In this document: piece after piece, positions 41,424 through 51,085 of the stretch | Layout of the letters: each line of letters starts with the position of its first letter | How positions within the stretch are numbered: position 1 is the first letter of the stretch | From: Opitutales bacterium | GTDB lineage: Bacteria; Verrucomicrobiota; Verrucomicrobiia; Opitutales; Seribacteraceae | Assembly: GCA_028045305.1 (NCBI GenBank) | Contig: JAOFTV010000002.1 | Coordinates: 1 to 64,000, forward strand | Direction of reading: 5' to 3' | Length of the DNA: 64,000 bases | The notes under the pieces: model-generated | Seen by the model: only the letters and a program-made list of their open reading frames with translations | Databases searched by the model: none | Told to the model about the DNA's origin: nothing | Program-made: the position numbers and the translations under genes

Positions 41424-44400
41424 ATGAAAAATCTTCATTTACTACTAGCACTTATTTGTGCGAGCATTATTATTATACCAATCAATTCTTCATTCGCACA
41501 GGATGGAGATAAAGAAGGCGACGCCACAGATGGTGGTGCTTCCGGCACTTCTACAGGTGGTGAAGGTGGAGGTGACGCCGCACCAGCGGCTGCGGCTCCC
41601 GCCGCTGGTGGTGAAGGTGGTGGTGATTCCGCTCCTGCAGCATCAGCTCCTGCACCAGCTGCTGCTGCTCCCGCCGCTGGAGGCGACACAGCACCCGCTC
41701 CTGCAGCTCCGGCACCGGCCGCTGCGGCTCCAGCTCCCGCCCCTCAAATTGCCGCCCCGGCTCCAGCACCCGCTGCCGCCCCATCTTTTGATATGGGTGC
41801 CGCAATGACCTCGACTGCTGCGGCTCCCCCACCTGCTGCTGTTGCCACTGAAAGTAATTCCGTAGCAAACGCAGTAAAGGTATCCGCGGCAAGTGGAGGG
41901 TCACTCAGCCTCTCAGATGCTGTCAAGATCGGTGCATCTGCCATTAAAAAAATAGCCAATGATAAAACTGGTGGTGCAGCTTCTTTTGCCAACCTTGCAC
42001 GAAACATTGATGCCAAAACCAAGGTAATCAAGGCATTTGGTGGTATTGATGATCTCAGTAAAATTGATGACATCATTCAGCAAACTGAGTCTTTTGATGC
42101 AGACCAACTTGAATCTTTTCAGACTTTATCCCTTGACGAAGCAATATCCCTCAAATCCAAGTCTTCCTCAGATGGAGGCGGATCTTTTGATATTGCTGAC
42201 ATTGGCAAAATTGCAACCAAAGCCAAAGAAGCTAAAGTTCTCAAAGATAATGGCGTCACTCTTTCCACTGAGAATCTTAGTGATCTAAATAATAAGTACG
42301 ATGCTACCTTCATCGAAACTGCCAAAGACTTCACACTTGATAATTTGGGGTTAGTTTTTGATACCCAAGGAGCCGATGCTTTTAGCTTGGCTAATAAGGA
42401 AACCTTCAAGGAGCAGGCAGAAAGTATCAAAACCATCCTTGACGCCGGAGGTTCTGCGGCAGAGATTAAGAGTGAATTAAGCAATGTAATTCTTAAAGAT
42501 GCCAAGGGTTTACCACTGGTTATTCAAAGTGGCGATAGATATGTTTGGTCCTCCGATGTGACCAAGGGTCGAATATTTCATGGAGTATTCAGTGACTTCG
42601 AAGATGGTGAGGGAGAACTTGGAATCTTCAAGATTGCGTTAGACACAACAGGAAAAGCCAAAGGACTTGATATCATGGGTGGTGATTATGGCGATAATTG
42701 GGAGGAAACCTTTGTCCTCCAATCCGATCAATCCATTTTGAAGGGAACTGAATACGATGAGAACGGAAATCCCGAGGAAGTATTCTTCATAAGGGTGCTT
42801 AAAGGTACAGATGGCAAGCTAGTGCTTGGAACAGTAAGTTTCGAAGCAGATGAAGACTTGGACGATTATGAAATTGCTAGAGGTGAGTTACCATTTTCAA
42901 AATTAGATACAGCCGAAGGAAAAGCCAGGATTGCATTACTTGGTGCGGCTACAACTGAAGCTGATTTGATTAAAAGCAACATGAACGATTCCGTCGTTTT
43001 GTTTGGGACTGAAGCAGACGCCTTGAAAAGATATAACACTCTTTTCGATGCGAACGCCAAGGTAGAGCTTAAAGATGAAAATGGTAAAGCAATCATTGTT
43101 AGCATGGGAACTGAAAATGATACTGAGTATTATTGGGCTCGTGAGCTCGACGGTGTAAAAATGCGTACTGCAGTTGGTTCTAAAAATGATTCACCTGATC
43201 AAGAAGTTATTAATGCAACCGCAACTGGATGGACAAGTGGTTCTGATTCTGGCACCTACTCCAACAAAGGGAAAGTTATCGTCACAACTGAAGTTATTGG
43301 AGGGGTTACAGAAACTTCTTACCACCGTATCATTAAGGATTCAAACGGTTTTAGAATGATCAATATAACAAGGACCGACGGTAAAAACCCTTGGGATGCG
43401 GATGAAGCACTTTGGGATAAATTCCTTTGGTGGGATGATTCCTACTGGGCAAATACAGTTGTTCCTGGGGTTGATGGATCAGGTAATTGGCAAAACGGGG
43501 GTGAAATTGAATACATTGCCGGTACCGCATCCGAAGCCACTGCCCTCTTCAACATTCTAGTTGGACTTTGGCACAACGACGATCCAAACCGCAAGGACAC
43601 TGACGGTGACGGAATCCCTGACTACAAGGACATTGACCAAAACGCTGGTGCTAAAGACTCGGATGGGGATGGTATCATTGATCAATACGATAATGACAAG
43701 GCACACAAAGTGACCTTAGACCAAGTCCTGAAGGATTTGTTCCCTGCTGATGATGGTGCCGCATTCCTAGCGAAAATTGAAGGAATGAATAAGGGAACCG
43801 AGGCAAGTCATAATGCAGTTGCTGCCACCGTGGAACTCATTGTTAAGATTCTCAAAAACAGAAACCTTAACGGCACAATCGATGTCGGGAATTCTGACTG
43901 GGTAAGCATGGCAGATTTGGATAACTTAGTTGTTCCTGATCAATTTAAAAACTTAATATCCCAAGCTAATCTGATTGGTACGAGTTCAAACAAGGAGGCT
44001 ATTACAAACTTCCTGAATCAATTCACGGATAATAGTGATTTTAATTTTAAACAAGATAAGACTCTTCAAAACTGGGCACCCCTGCTGGAAGACTTGCTTA
44101 CCTCAAACGATGAAACTGGTGAGGACAGTTCCAACCGGGCCCGACTGAGCAACAACTTTATTTCGCGCTCTGATGACCTCTCCAAGCACAAACCAGGAAA
44201 TGCGGACAATTCTCGTGGCCTTACTTGGAACCTTGACGAACCCGACCAAGGCAAAAAGATCGATCTTAAAGTACTCTCAGGCAGCGAGGTAACCATCGCA
44301 ACAGGTGTTAAATTTAATGCTCAAGCTACCGACCGTACAGATGTAACCATCATTGCTGCCGCAAAAGATGTAACGATTGGGTCTTCTAACTCTGCATCGG

Positions 44401-45071
44401 ATCAAGTAGTGACAATTGACACTCCGGATTGGGAACCTGGCAGACCCCAAGGCGATGAAGATGTCTATGTGATTGCTGCTGCAGATGATTTGCAGTTCCG
44501 CTCGAAAGCAAGTGGGTCTTCTGCCGATTACAATAATCCCCAAAGGTTAGAATTAGAAATTGACCACTCCTCCCTCGCTCTTGCATCCACCGACACCATG
44601 TACATGGTAAATGTGGATGTTAGCACTGGTGGTGGATTGGCAATCTCCACCTTGGACGATCTCAATATCTACAGCCAAGATGGTACAGACAGCGAATTTG
44701 ACATCGGAACCAATGGAAATGATTTCGAAAGCTTGTACTTATACGCTCAGAACGAGATTAATATCCGTAATCTTTTGGTTAAAGGACATGTTGACGATGT
44801 CTACATGGAAGCTAAAACCATAAATCTTTATGATGTTACCTTCCCTAAATCTGCTGCTGTTCTTTTACGCTCCGAACTCGGAAAAATGACTTTTGAATCA
44901 ACTCCATTACCTGGATATGTGAATTTTAATAATGTAGTTCACAAGGGTATTCGTGGTTCTAAAATCCTCTCAACTGATTTCAGTTCAAATGCGTCCGGTA
45001 CAAACCATAAAACCGGCAATGGTGGTTCTGGTCGTCCTCACATAGAGGTACAAAACTTCCGCAGTAATTAA
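41424..45071 (+). CDS. Large secreted/surface protein: signal peptide, Ala/Pro/Gly-rich segment, TSP3/EF-hand-like Ca-binding repeats, beta-rich C-terminus (1215 aa)
   Basis: MKNLHLLLALICASIIIIPINSSFAQ signal; APAAAAPAAGG tracts; DTDGDGIPDYKDID and DSDGDGIIDQYDND; C-terminal VTIIAAAKDVTIGSSNS-type repeats. Confidence 0.85.
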   Translation: MKNLHLLLALICASIIIIPINSSFAQDGDKEGDATDGGASGTSTGGEGGGDAAPAAAAPAAGGEGGGDSAPAASAPAPAAAAPAAGGDTAPAPAAPAPAAAAPAPAPQIAAPAPAPAAAPSFDMGAAMTSTAAAPPPAAVATESNSVANAVKVSAASGGSLSLSDAVKIGASAIKKIANDKTGGAASFANLARNIDAKTKVIKAFGGIDDLSKIDDIIQQTESFDADQLESFQTLSLDEAISLKSKSSSDGGGSFDIADIGKIATKAKEAKVLKDNGVTLSTENLSDLNNKYDATFIETAKDFTLDNLGLVFDTQGADAFSLANKETFKEQAESIKTILDAGGSAAEIKSELSNVILKDAKGLPLVIQSGDRYVWSSDVTKGRIFHGVFSDFEDGEGELGIFKIALDTTGKAKGLDIMGGDYGDNWEETFVLQSDQSILKGTEYDENGNPEEVFFIRVLKGTDGKLVLGTVSFEADEDLDDYEIARGELPFSKLDTAEGKARIALLGAATTEADLIKSNMNDSVVLFGTEADALKRYNTLFDANAKVELKDENGKAIIVSMGTENDTEYYWARELDGVKMRTAVGSKNDSPDQEVINATATGWTSGSDSGTYSNKGKVIVTTEVIGGVTETSYHRIIKDSNGFRMINITRTDGKNPWDADEALWDKFLWWDDSYWANTVVPGVDGSGNWQNGGEIEYIAGTASEATALFNILVGLWHNDDPNRKDTDGDGIPDYKDIDQNAGAKDSDGDGIIDQYDNDKAHKVTLDQVLKDLFPADDGAAFLAKIEGMNKGTEASHNAVAATVELIVKILKNRNLNGTIDVGNSDWVSMADLDNLVVPDQFKNLISQANLIGTSSNKEAITNFLNQFTDNSDFNFKQDKTLQNWAPLLEDLLTSNDETGEDSSNRARLSNNFISRSDDLSKHKPGNADNSRGLTWNLDEPDQGKKIDLKVLSGSEVTIATGVKFNAQATDRTDVTIIAAAKDVTIGSSNSASDQVVTIDTPDWEPGRPQGDEDVYVIAAADDLQFRSKASGSSADYNNPQRLELEIDHSSLALASTDTMYMVNVDVSTGGGLAISTLDDLNIYSQDGTDSEFDIGTNGNDFESLYLYAQNEINIRNLLVKGHVDDVYMEAKTINLYDVTFPKSAAVLLRSELGKMTFESTPLPGYVNFNNVVHKGIRGSKILSTDFSSNASGTNHKTGNGGSGRPHIEVQNFRSN
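41560..41860 (+). repeat. Low-complexity Ala/Pro/Gly-coding repeat segment
   Basis: Reiterated gct/gcc/cca/ggt codons encoding GGEGGGDAAPAAAAPAAGG and APAPAAAAPAPAPQ. Confidence 0.85.
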
Positions 45072-45102
45072 TCATAATTTTAAAGTCTAGAAACTATTTA
45101 AA

Positions 45103-46065
45103 ATGAAGAAGATCCTAACCTTCACAAGTTTGCTCGCTTCTGCAGCACTCTTATCCGCACAAAACAAGATCGATCAAACCACGATTGATCGTACCACTAC
45201 TACTCCACCACAAAGCCTTAGCAGTGGTACTGGACCTAATGCAGGAGTGTCTGCAAGTGATTCGGGGGCTCAGCGCCCTGTATTCCTGAATACTAATTTG
45301 CTCACCGCCTTTGCTGGATTTGACGGTACCATAACCTACCGTTCTAACCCTCTCACCCTTCCTGGAGACATGAAACAGGCGAAAACCGGGATTTGGCAAA
45401 ATAGTTTTTCTGGCGGGGCCAGTTTATCCCCTATCGATACTGATGTTGCTGTGGTTACTCCCTTCCTTGGTGGAGGCTGGACAATGTCCGATTATTTAAA
45501 TGATAATCTTTCCACACTCAATGACTATGCTTCCAGTGCCTATGCCTTGCTCATGATTCAACATGAATCGGGTTGGGGCTTTCGTGGTGGAGTAAGTTAT
45601 GCCAATGTTCGTAATAATGATACCGATAGTGAGGACTATTCTGAATTCTATCCAAACATTGGTGCAATGACTACCTACTCGCTCAATGCTGACACCCTCT
45701 CCATCATTGACTTCTCTTGGGGCTATCACTTATCTAAGTCAGATTCCCTGCTCGGTGGAAACACTCAGTCTCTCAACAACTGGGATGCTGCATTCTCCTA
45801 CAGTTTAAGACACACCTATGGCGATTTTGTCATTACACCTAACTACCGCTTAGGCTACAAAAGATTCACCGAAGCAGGGACCATCAATGATGGTAGAAAA
45901 GATGTAATGCACACCCTGTCTATTCGTGCAGACTATCCAATTGCTGATAACCTTAAACTCTCAGCAAACACTTCCTACAGCCGCCGGAATTCAAGCGGTG
46001 GAGCAGGTACTGATTATAAGAACTTTGATGCTGGGGCAACAATTAGCCTCAATGTCAATTTCTAG
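45103..46065 (+). CDS. Putative outer-membrane beta-barrel protein
   Basis: Signal peptide (LLASAALLSAQ), alternating amphipathic strands, terminal aromatic residue (ISLNVNF). Confidence 0.75.
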   Translation: MKKILTFTSLLASAALLSAQNKIDQTTIDRTTTTPPQSLSSGTGPNAGVSASDSGAQRPVFLNTNLLTAFAGFDGTITYRSNPLTLPGDMKQAKTGIWQNSFSGGASLSPIDTDVAVVTPFLGGGWTMSDYLNDNLSTLNDYASSAYALLMIQHESGWGFRGGVSYANVRNNDTDSEDYSEFYPNIGAMTTYSLNADTLSIIDFSWGYHLSKSDSLLGGNTQSLNNWDAAFSYSLRHTYGDFVITPNYRLGYKRFTEAGTINDGRKDVMHTLSIRADYPIADNLKLSANTSYSRRNSSGGAGTDYKNFDAGATISLNVNF

Positions 46066-46085
46066 GCTTTTCCTGTCTTCAAATC

Positions 46086-46106
46086 GCCCTTGTATTCTAC
46101 AAGGGC
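46086..46106 (+). terminator. Intergenic perfect hairpin (possible weak terminator/attenuator)
   Basis: GCCCTTGT-ATTCT-ACAAGGGC, 8-bp perfect stem, 5-nt loop; only a short downstream T-tract (GATTTTC). Confidence 0.4.
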
Positions 46107-46124
46107 AACTAAGGATTTTCTAGC

Positions 46125-46862
46125 ATGCACGGATGTTCCCCGTTTCCACTGCTTTTGTTTGGTTGTATCATCTCCAAATTATGGAGTTATGAAGTAAAAT
46201 ATGCCACCAAAGGGGTGGATCACTTATTCGAACTCAACGGCATCCCAAACGCCTTACCTATTAAAAAAGGGGAGAAGTTAAACCCGAAAGAATATATCAC
46301 CACCGGTCCATCTGCGTTTGTTGAAATTTATCATCATGATATAACGATTAGACTTGGAAAAAATGCGATTGCTGAGTGGGTAGACGCCCGTCACTGGAAA
46401 ATTCATGAAGGATCGAGTCTCTTCTGTTTAGAAGAAAAAGATTCCATAAAGGTTTCCTCTTCCAAAGGAAGTTCAGTTATTACTGGACCTTGTACTTTCA
46501 TTGCAGAAGCCACCAGCAACGGTGGATATAAAATGATTTGTCTGTCTGGACGACCTTATGTTCAATCAGGCCAAAAGAAGTCAAAGATACCCGCAGGTAG
46601 GCTCGTTTTGGTATTAGGAGAAACAAATGCATTGGGAAATGCATACGATATTGACCTTATGCTCCTTCTTAAGTCGAGTCTTCTGATTAATGCTTTTGAA
46701 ACCCCCCCTCCGACTATGAAAAAAATCGGGTTGGCTGTATATTCCCAACAAATGCGCATGGGTGGAAAATACGATGCTCTTATTGGAGATGCCACGACAG
46801 ATAAAAATTTACAAATGTGGGTACTAGGTAAAAAGGGCAAAGATAAGCAGTCAGATAAATGA
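46125..46862 (+). CDS. FecR-like domain protein, exported
   Basis: N-terminal signal-like segment, LNPKEYITTGPSAFVEIYHHDITIRLGKNAIAEW and SSKGSSVITGPCTF pattern resembling FecR domains. Confidence 0.6.
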   Translation: MHGCSPFPLLLFGCIISKLWSYEVKYATKGVDHLFELNGIPNALPIKKGEKLNPKEYITTGPSAFVEIYHHDITIRLGKNAIAEWVDARHWKIHEGSSLFCLEEKDSIKVSSSKGSSVITGPCTFIAEATSNGGYKMICLSGRPYVQSGQKKSKIPAGRLVLVLGETNALGNAYDIDLMLLLKSSLLINAFETPPPTMKKIGLAVYSQQMRMGGKYDALIGDATTDKNLQMWVLGKKGKDKQSDK

Positions 46863-47653
46863 TACATCCCCTTTATTCCCTGTTCTACACCATCATATTT
46901 TCATTTCTTCTGTACTTATTACCTAACACTCTTACCGCACAGAAGGCTGACTCTATAGAATTACTCCGAAGGGCAGAAGCAAACCATTTGGAGTCACAGG
47001 TCAATCTTGCCATCATTAGGTCCATTAACGGGAGGCTAAAAGATGCACATTACTGGTACAAAAGAGCAGCAAAGCAAAACCATCCACTAGCTTGCCGAAT
47101 GGTTGGATTGAATCATTTACATGGCAAGGGAGCTAGTAAAAACCCAAACATTGGAGAACGCTGGTTACAAAGATCAGCAAAGTTAGGAGACAAAGAAGCC
47201 ATTCAGGCGCTTTCCAAACATTGCAAAAATCAAAACCGTACCTTGGAAGCAATCGCTTGGCAGTTTTTCATAAAATTTGAAGAATTTGAATATTCCCTGC
47301 CAAGTTGGATAAAACAATCTTCAAACGATGTGATAGAGGATGCAAAAGTACTAGCACAAAAATGGAAGACTCATGGCAAACCCCCACCTTACCCTACAAA
47401 ATCCTATCTTAACAGTACTCCGAAATATCTCGAATTGTACTTACCAAATGGGGATAAATTCGAAGGTATGACCACACAGGGTATTCCTAATGGACCAGGA
47501 AAAAGGTTGGTCAAAGATGGATCATCCTATCTTGGAGAGTTCAGCGAGGGAAAAGAAAACGGATACGGTACTTGGTTTAACCCAAAAGGCCTAATTATGC
47601 GACAAGGCTTATGGAAGGACGGCAGCCCAGTGTTCTCTAACCAATCACAATAA
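46859..47653 (+). CDS. Exported Sel1-repeat/MORN-repeat protein
   Basis: Sel1-like YWYKRAAKQNHPLACRMVGLNHLHGKGASKNPNIGERWLQRSAKLGDKEAIQAL; MORN-like YLGEFSEGKENGYGTWFNPKG. Confidence 0.8.
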   Translation: MIHPLYSLFYTIIFSFLLYLLPNTLTAQKADSIELLRRAEANHLESQVNLAIIRSINGRLKDAHYWYKRAAKQNHPLACRMVGLNHLHGKGASKNPNIGERWLQRSAKLGDKEAIQALSKHCKNQNRTLEAIAWQFFIKFEEFEYSLPSWIKQSSNDVIEDAKVLAQKWKTHGKPPPYPTKSYLNSTPKYLELYLPNGDKFEGMTTQGIPNGPGKRLVKDGSSYLGEFSEGKENGYGTWFNPKGLIMRQGLWKDGSPVFSNQSQ

Positions 47654-47709
47654 CTTTATATCGAAGGACCTAAGAGTATAAAAATCGGTGAAACCAACCA
47701 CCTAGTAAA

Positions 47710-47964
47710 CTAACTCGCCGTAGGGAGTGAAGAATGTGCACCGTCACAAAATGGACCATTCTTGGAATGCTTACAGTTGCAAAGGGCCACACTTTGAAAC
47801 TCAGAAATCTCAACTTCTTGAGGAGTAAAATCAGATCCCTTGTGAGAACCATCACAAAAGGGCTGAGTGGCCGATTTGCCACATGAACACCACCAATATT
47901 TACCTGGTTCTAATTTTATAACTGCTGGCATACGAGATGCCACAACAGGTTTTTCGTTGTCCAT
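47710..47964 (-). CDS. Tandem CDGSH iron-sulfur domain protein
   Basis: Two motifs: CSCGKSATQPFCDGSH and CNCKHSKNGPFCDGAH. Confidence 0.93.
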   Translation of the reverse strand: MDNEKPVVASRMPAVIKLEPGKYWWCSCGKSATQPFCDGSHKGSDFTPQEVEISEFQSVALCNCKHSKNGPFCDGAHSSLPTAS

Positions 47965-47968
47965 TTTT

Positions 47969-48142
47969 CTATTCTACCCCTTCCTCTCCTTGATCGGAGT
48001 AAAGAACGGCATCTACATACACTTTGGATGCAATGATCCCTAAAAGCAGAACGGCAAACATGACTACAGGAACAAAGATTACAGGTAGACATAACTTAGA
48101 ATGCCCAATTTTCGGATTATCAATAAAATCGTGTGAACTCAT
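47969..48142 (-). CDS. Small single-TM protein (57 aa), absent from supplied ORF track
   Basis: Manual translation MSSHDFIDNPKIGHSKLCLPVIFVPVVMFAVLLLGIIASKVYVDAVLYSDQGEEGVE; fits between korB and CDGSH gene with 4-nt gap to the latter. Confidence 0.65.
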   Translation of the reverse strand: MSSHDFIDNPKIGHSKLCLPVIFVPVVMFAVLLLGIIASKVYVDAVLYSDQGEEGVE

Positions 48143-48208
48143 AATAGTATTTGAATATGACAGGGTATAAATTTGGTCAAACTTGATTCCTTCAAATGTA
48201 GAAGTCCT

Positions 48209-49228
48209 TTACTCTACAACCCAGGAATTTTGACCAGTTAATAATTCTTGAAGGTTGCCCTCCCCTTTTGATTGAGATGCTTTAATCTGGGAGTGCAGAG
48301 CATCTTCATAGGTTTCTCTGCCTTCTATTTGACGAAGAATACCAAAGGGGGTGGGAAAGGCAGGATAAGCCATTTGAGCAAGAATAGAGGCATAAGCCGG
48401 ATTGTTGGTCTTGGAATGATGAACTAAAAGATCGGACTCATCATCTCCATCTTGTAATTCAACGATTTCAGGATCAAATCCATTGAGTCGAATGCCTTTA
48501 TTCTCTCCAAAGCGTAATGGTTTTCCTTCCTCAAGCATTAATGCCTGTTCACTGCGTACTTCTCTTCCGGTTACAGTATCAAAAGCATTATTGTTGAAAA
48601 TTACACAATTTTGAAAAATTTCAATGAAGGATGTACCTTTGTGAGCCTGGGCAGCTTTGAAAGTTTCTACCATGTGTTTTTGGTCGGTGTCGGAGGTGCG
48701 GGCTATAAAAGTAGCCTCGCTGCCCAAAGCAAATAATAAAGGATTGATTGGATAATCCAAGGACCCGACTGGTGTACTCTTCGTCTTTTTTCCAACTTCT
48801 GAAGTTGGGCTGTACTGCCCTTTTGTCAGTCCATAAATTCGATTATTGAATAACAAAACATTAATATCAAGGTTCCGGCGGAGTAAATGCATTAAATGAT
48901 TTCCTCCGATCGAAAGTCCATCTCCATCTCCAGTAACCATCCATACGGAAAGGTCAGGATTTGCAGATTTCACACCGGTTGCCACGGTTGGTGCACGACC
49001 ATGAATGGTATGAAAACCGTAGGTATTCATGTAATAAGGAAAGCGACTGGAACATCCAATTCCACTGACCACAACAAATTTTTCCTTGGGCACACCAAGT
49101 TCGGGCAAGGTTCTTTGAACCGCGTTAAGGATAGCATAGTCTCCGCATCCCGGACACCAGCGGACATCGTTTTCAGTAACAAAATCCTTCTTAGTAAGGC
49201 TGCCTTCTTCCGTATTCGTTGTGCTCAT
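48209..49228 (-). CDS. korB: 2-oxoacid:ferredoxin oxidoreductase subunit beta
   Basis: RWCPGCGDYAILNAVQR, SGIGCSSRFPYYMNTYGFHTIHGRAP, GDGDGLSIGGNHLMH TPP-binding, NNRIYGLTKGQYSPTS. Confidence 0.95.
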   Translation of the reverse strand: MSTTNTEEGSLTKKDFVTENDVRWCPGCGDYAILNAVQRTLPELGVPKEKFVVVSGIGCSSRFPYYMNTYGFHTIHGRAPTVATGVKSANPDLSVWMVTGDGDGLSIGGNHLMHLLRRNLDINVLLFNNRIYGLTKGQYSPTSEVGKKTKSTPVGSLDYPINPLLFALGSEATFIARTSDTDQKHMVETFKAAQAHKGTSFIEIFQNCVIFNNNAFDTVTGREVRSEQALMLEEGKPLRFGENKGIRLNGFDPEIVELQDGDDESDLLVHHSKTNNPAYASILAQMAYPAFPTPFGILRQIEGRETYEDALHSQIKASQSKGEGNLQELLTGQNSWVVE

Positions 49229-49243
49229 TTAAATATTTGCTGG

Positions 49244-51085
49244 TTAGGACAATTCCTTGTGGAAAGAATCACGAAGCTCAGAAACCTTAAAGGGTTTTCC
49301 CTGAACTTTAGTCAAAGGGATGGCATCGACCAAATATTTAGCTCTCAGAATCAAACTGAGTTGACCAAGGTTTAATTCGGGAACGATTACTTTCTTAAAT
49401 CTCTTGATAATATCTCCCAAATCCTTGGGTAATGGATTGAGATGGCGCAAATGCAAACTTGAAATGGAGAAACCTTCGGCCTGCATCGCTTGGGTAGCAG
49501 AAGTAATTGCGCCATAAGTCCCTCCCCATCCAATGACCAATAAATCCCCTTGCTGTTCTCCATGAAGTTGGGTGGGGGGTAAAGAGTCTGCAATGCGTTC
49601 AACTTTGTCCGCACGCAGATGGGTCATCTGTTCATGGTTTTCGGGGTCATAATTAACTCCTCCATCTTCAGACTTCTCAAGTCCACCGATTCGATGTTCC
49701 AAGCCGGGCTGTCCAGGAATGGCCTGCGTACGTGCAAGGGTATTGGGATTTCTTTTGTAAGAAATATATTCTTCGCTTGGGTCAGCAAACTTTGCATCTA
49801 TGCTAGGAATATCAGCGGCATTGGGAACAAGCCAAGGCTCAGCTCCATTTGCCACATATAAATCGCTAAGGTAAATAACAGGAGTGCAGTAGGTAAGTGC
49901 AATTCGACAAGCCTCGATCGAACATTCAAAACAATCAGATGGGGAATGAGCCGCAATCACGGGTAATGGACAATCTCCATGGCGAGAAAACAGGCTTTGC
50001 AAAAGATCGCTTTGTTCAGTCTTAGTAGGCAAACCTGTACTTGGGCCACCCCGTTGAACATTACAGATAATTACCGGCAATTCAGTAATGCTAGCGAGGC
50101 CAATAAATTCACTCTTTAAACACATCCCTGGGCCACTAGTTGCCACAACGGACAAATCTCCAGCAAAACTTGCTCCAATGGCCACACCCATAGCAGCAAT
50201 CTCATCCTCCGCCTGTACAGTCTTGATGCCGAATTTTTTCAGGGCTGACAGGCCTTCCAAAACAGGGGATGCGGGGGTGATGGGATACCCAGAGTAGAGA
50301 AGTTCACGATTGGCACTCTGGGCACCTGCAACCAGACCGTAGACTAAAGCTTCATTTCCAGAAATCTTACGGTAAACACCGGGCTGTACAACTGCCTTCG
50401 CCAACTGGTAGCGATTCCGGGCAGTTTCCATGGTATCACCCAAGTTGTGTCCAGCTTTTAGGGCTGTTGAATTAGCTTCGGCAACTTCGGGTAGTCGTTT
50501 GCCCCACTTTTGATCAAAAAACTTCAATGTTGGATCAAGTGGGCGTCCGTAAACATAGCACATAAAACCAAGGGCAAAGAAATTTTTACAGCGGGCCTTG
50601 TCAGAAGGTTTTAAGGGACTTTCGGAAAGGGCCTCCTTGGTCAAGGTGGTCAAGTCCAATTCAATCAACTGATACTTCTTGCGAAACTCTTCATCCTCTA
50701 AGGGATTGGACTCATAACCTGCTTTTTTGAGGTTCATTTTTTTGAATGAGTCCACATTTACCACTAACATTCCTCCTTCGGGCAAATCACTTATGTTTGA
50801 CTTTAGAGCAGCTGGGTTCATGGCCACCAATGCATCAGGCTCATCACCGGGGGTAAGGATAGAACGGCTGCCAAATTGTAACTGGTAGCCAGATACACCA
50901 GCTAAAGTGCCTGCAGGAGCACGTATTTCCGCGGGGAAGTCAGGAAGTGTGGCAATGTCATTGCCAGCAAAGGCGCTCGAGTCAGTAAAGCGTTCCCCGA
51001 TAGTCTGCATACCATCACCAGAATCTCCGGCGAAGCGCACGACTGCGGATTCGATTTCTTCAAAAGAATCGGTTGCTTGTGTCAT
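49244..51085 (-). CDS. korA: 2-oxoacid:acceptor oxidoreductase subunit alpha (gamma-alpha fusion)
   Basis: N-terminal gamma domain RFAGDSGDGMQTIGERF; alpha domain GYPITPASPVLEGL, QAEDEIAAMGVAIGASFAG, TSGPGMCLKSE. Confidence 0.95.
   Translation of the reverse strand: MTQATDSFEEIESAVVRFAGDSGDGMQTIGERFTDSSAFAGNDIATLPDFPAEIRAPAGTLAGVSGYQLQFGSRSILTPGDEPDALVAMNPAALKSNISDLPEGGMLVVNVDSFKKMNLKKAGYESNPLEDEEFRKKYQLIELDLTTLTKEALSESPLKPSDKARCKNFFALGFMCYVYGRPLDPTLKFFDQKWGKRLPEVAEANSTALKAGHNLGDTMETARNRYQLAKAVVQPGVYRKISGNEALVYGLVAGAQSANRELLYSGYPITPASPVLEGLSALKKFGIKTVQAEDEIAAMGVAIGASFAGDLSVVATSGPGMCLKSEFIGLASITELPVIICNVQRGGPSTGLPTKTEQSDLLQSLFSRHGDCPLPVIAAHSPSDCFECSIEACRIALTYCTPVIYLSDLYVANGAEPWLVPNAADIPSIDAKFADPSEEYISYKRNPNTLARTQAIPGQPGLEHRIGGLEKSEDGGVNYDPENHEQMTHLRADKVERIADSLPPTQLHGEQQGDLLVIGWGGTYGAITSATQAMQAEGFSISSLHLRHLNPLPKDLGDIIKRFKKVIVPELNLGQLSLILRAKYLVDAIPLTKVQGKPFKVSELRDSFHKELS

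Noticed and set aside
41435-42076. Overlapping antisense ORFs rich in Ala/Gly/Arg/Leu/Gln
   Set aside because: Artifacts of the Ala/Pro codon repeats of the surface-protein gene
15990-46862. Similar C-terminal KDKQSD ends in the 150-aa Asp23-like protein and the FecR-like protein
   Set aside because: Short match in charged tails, most likely coincidental
41232-47700. tRNA-Leu-associated genomic island hypothesis
   Set aside because: No integrase, no transposase and no obvious direct repeat of the tRNA 3' end near 47.7 kb found by eye; would need a computed repeat search
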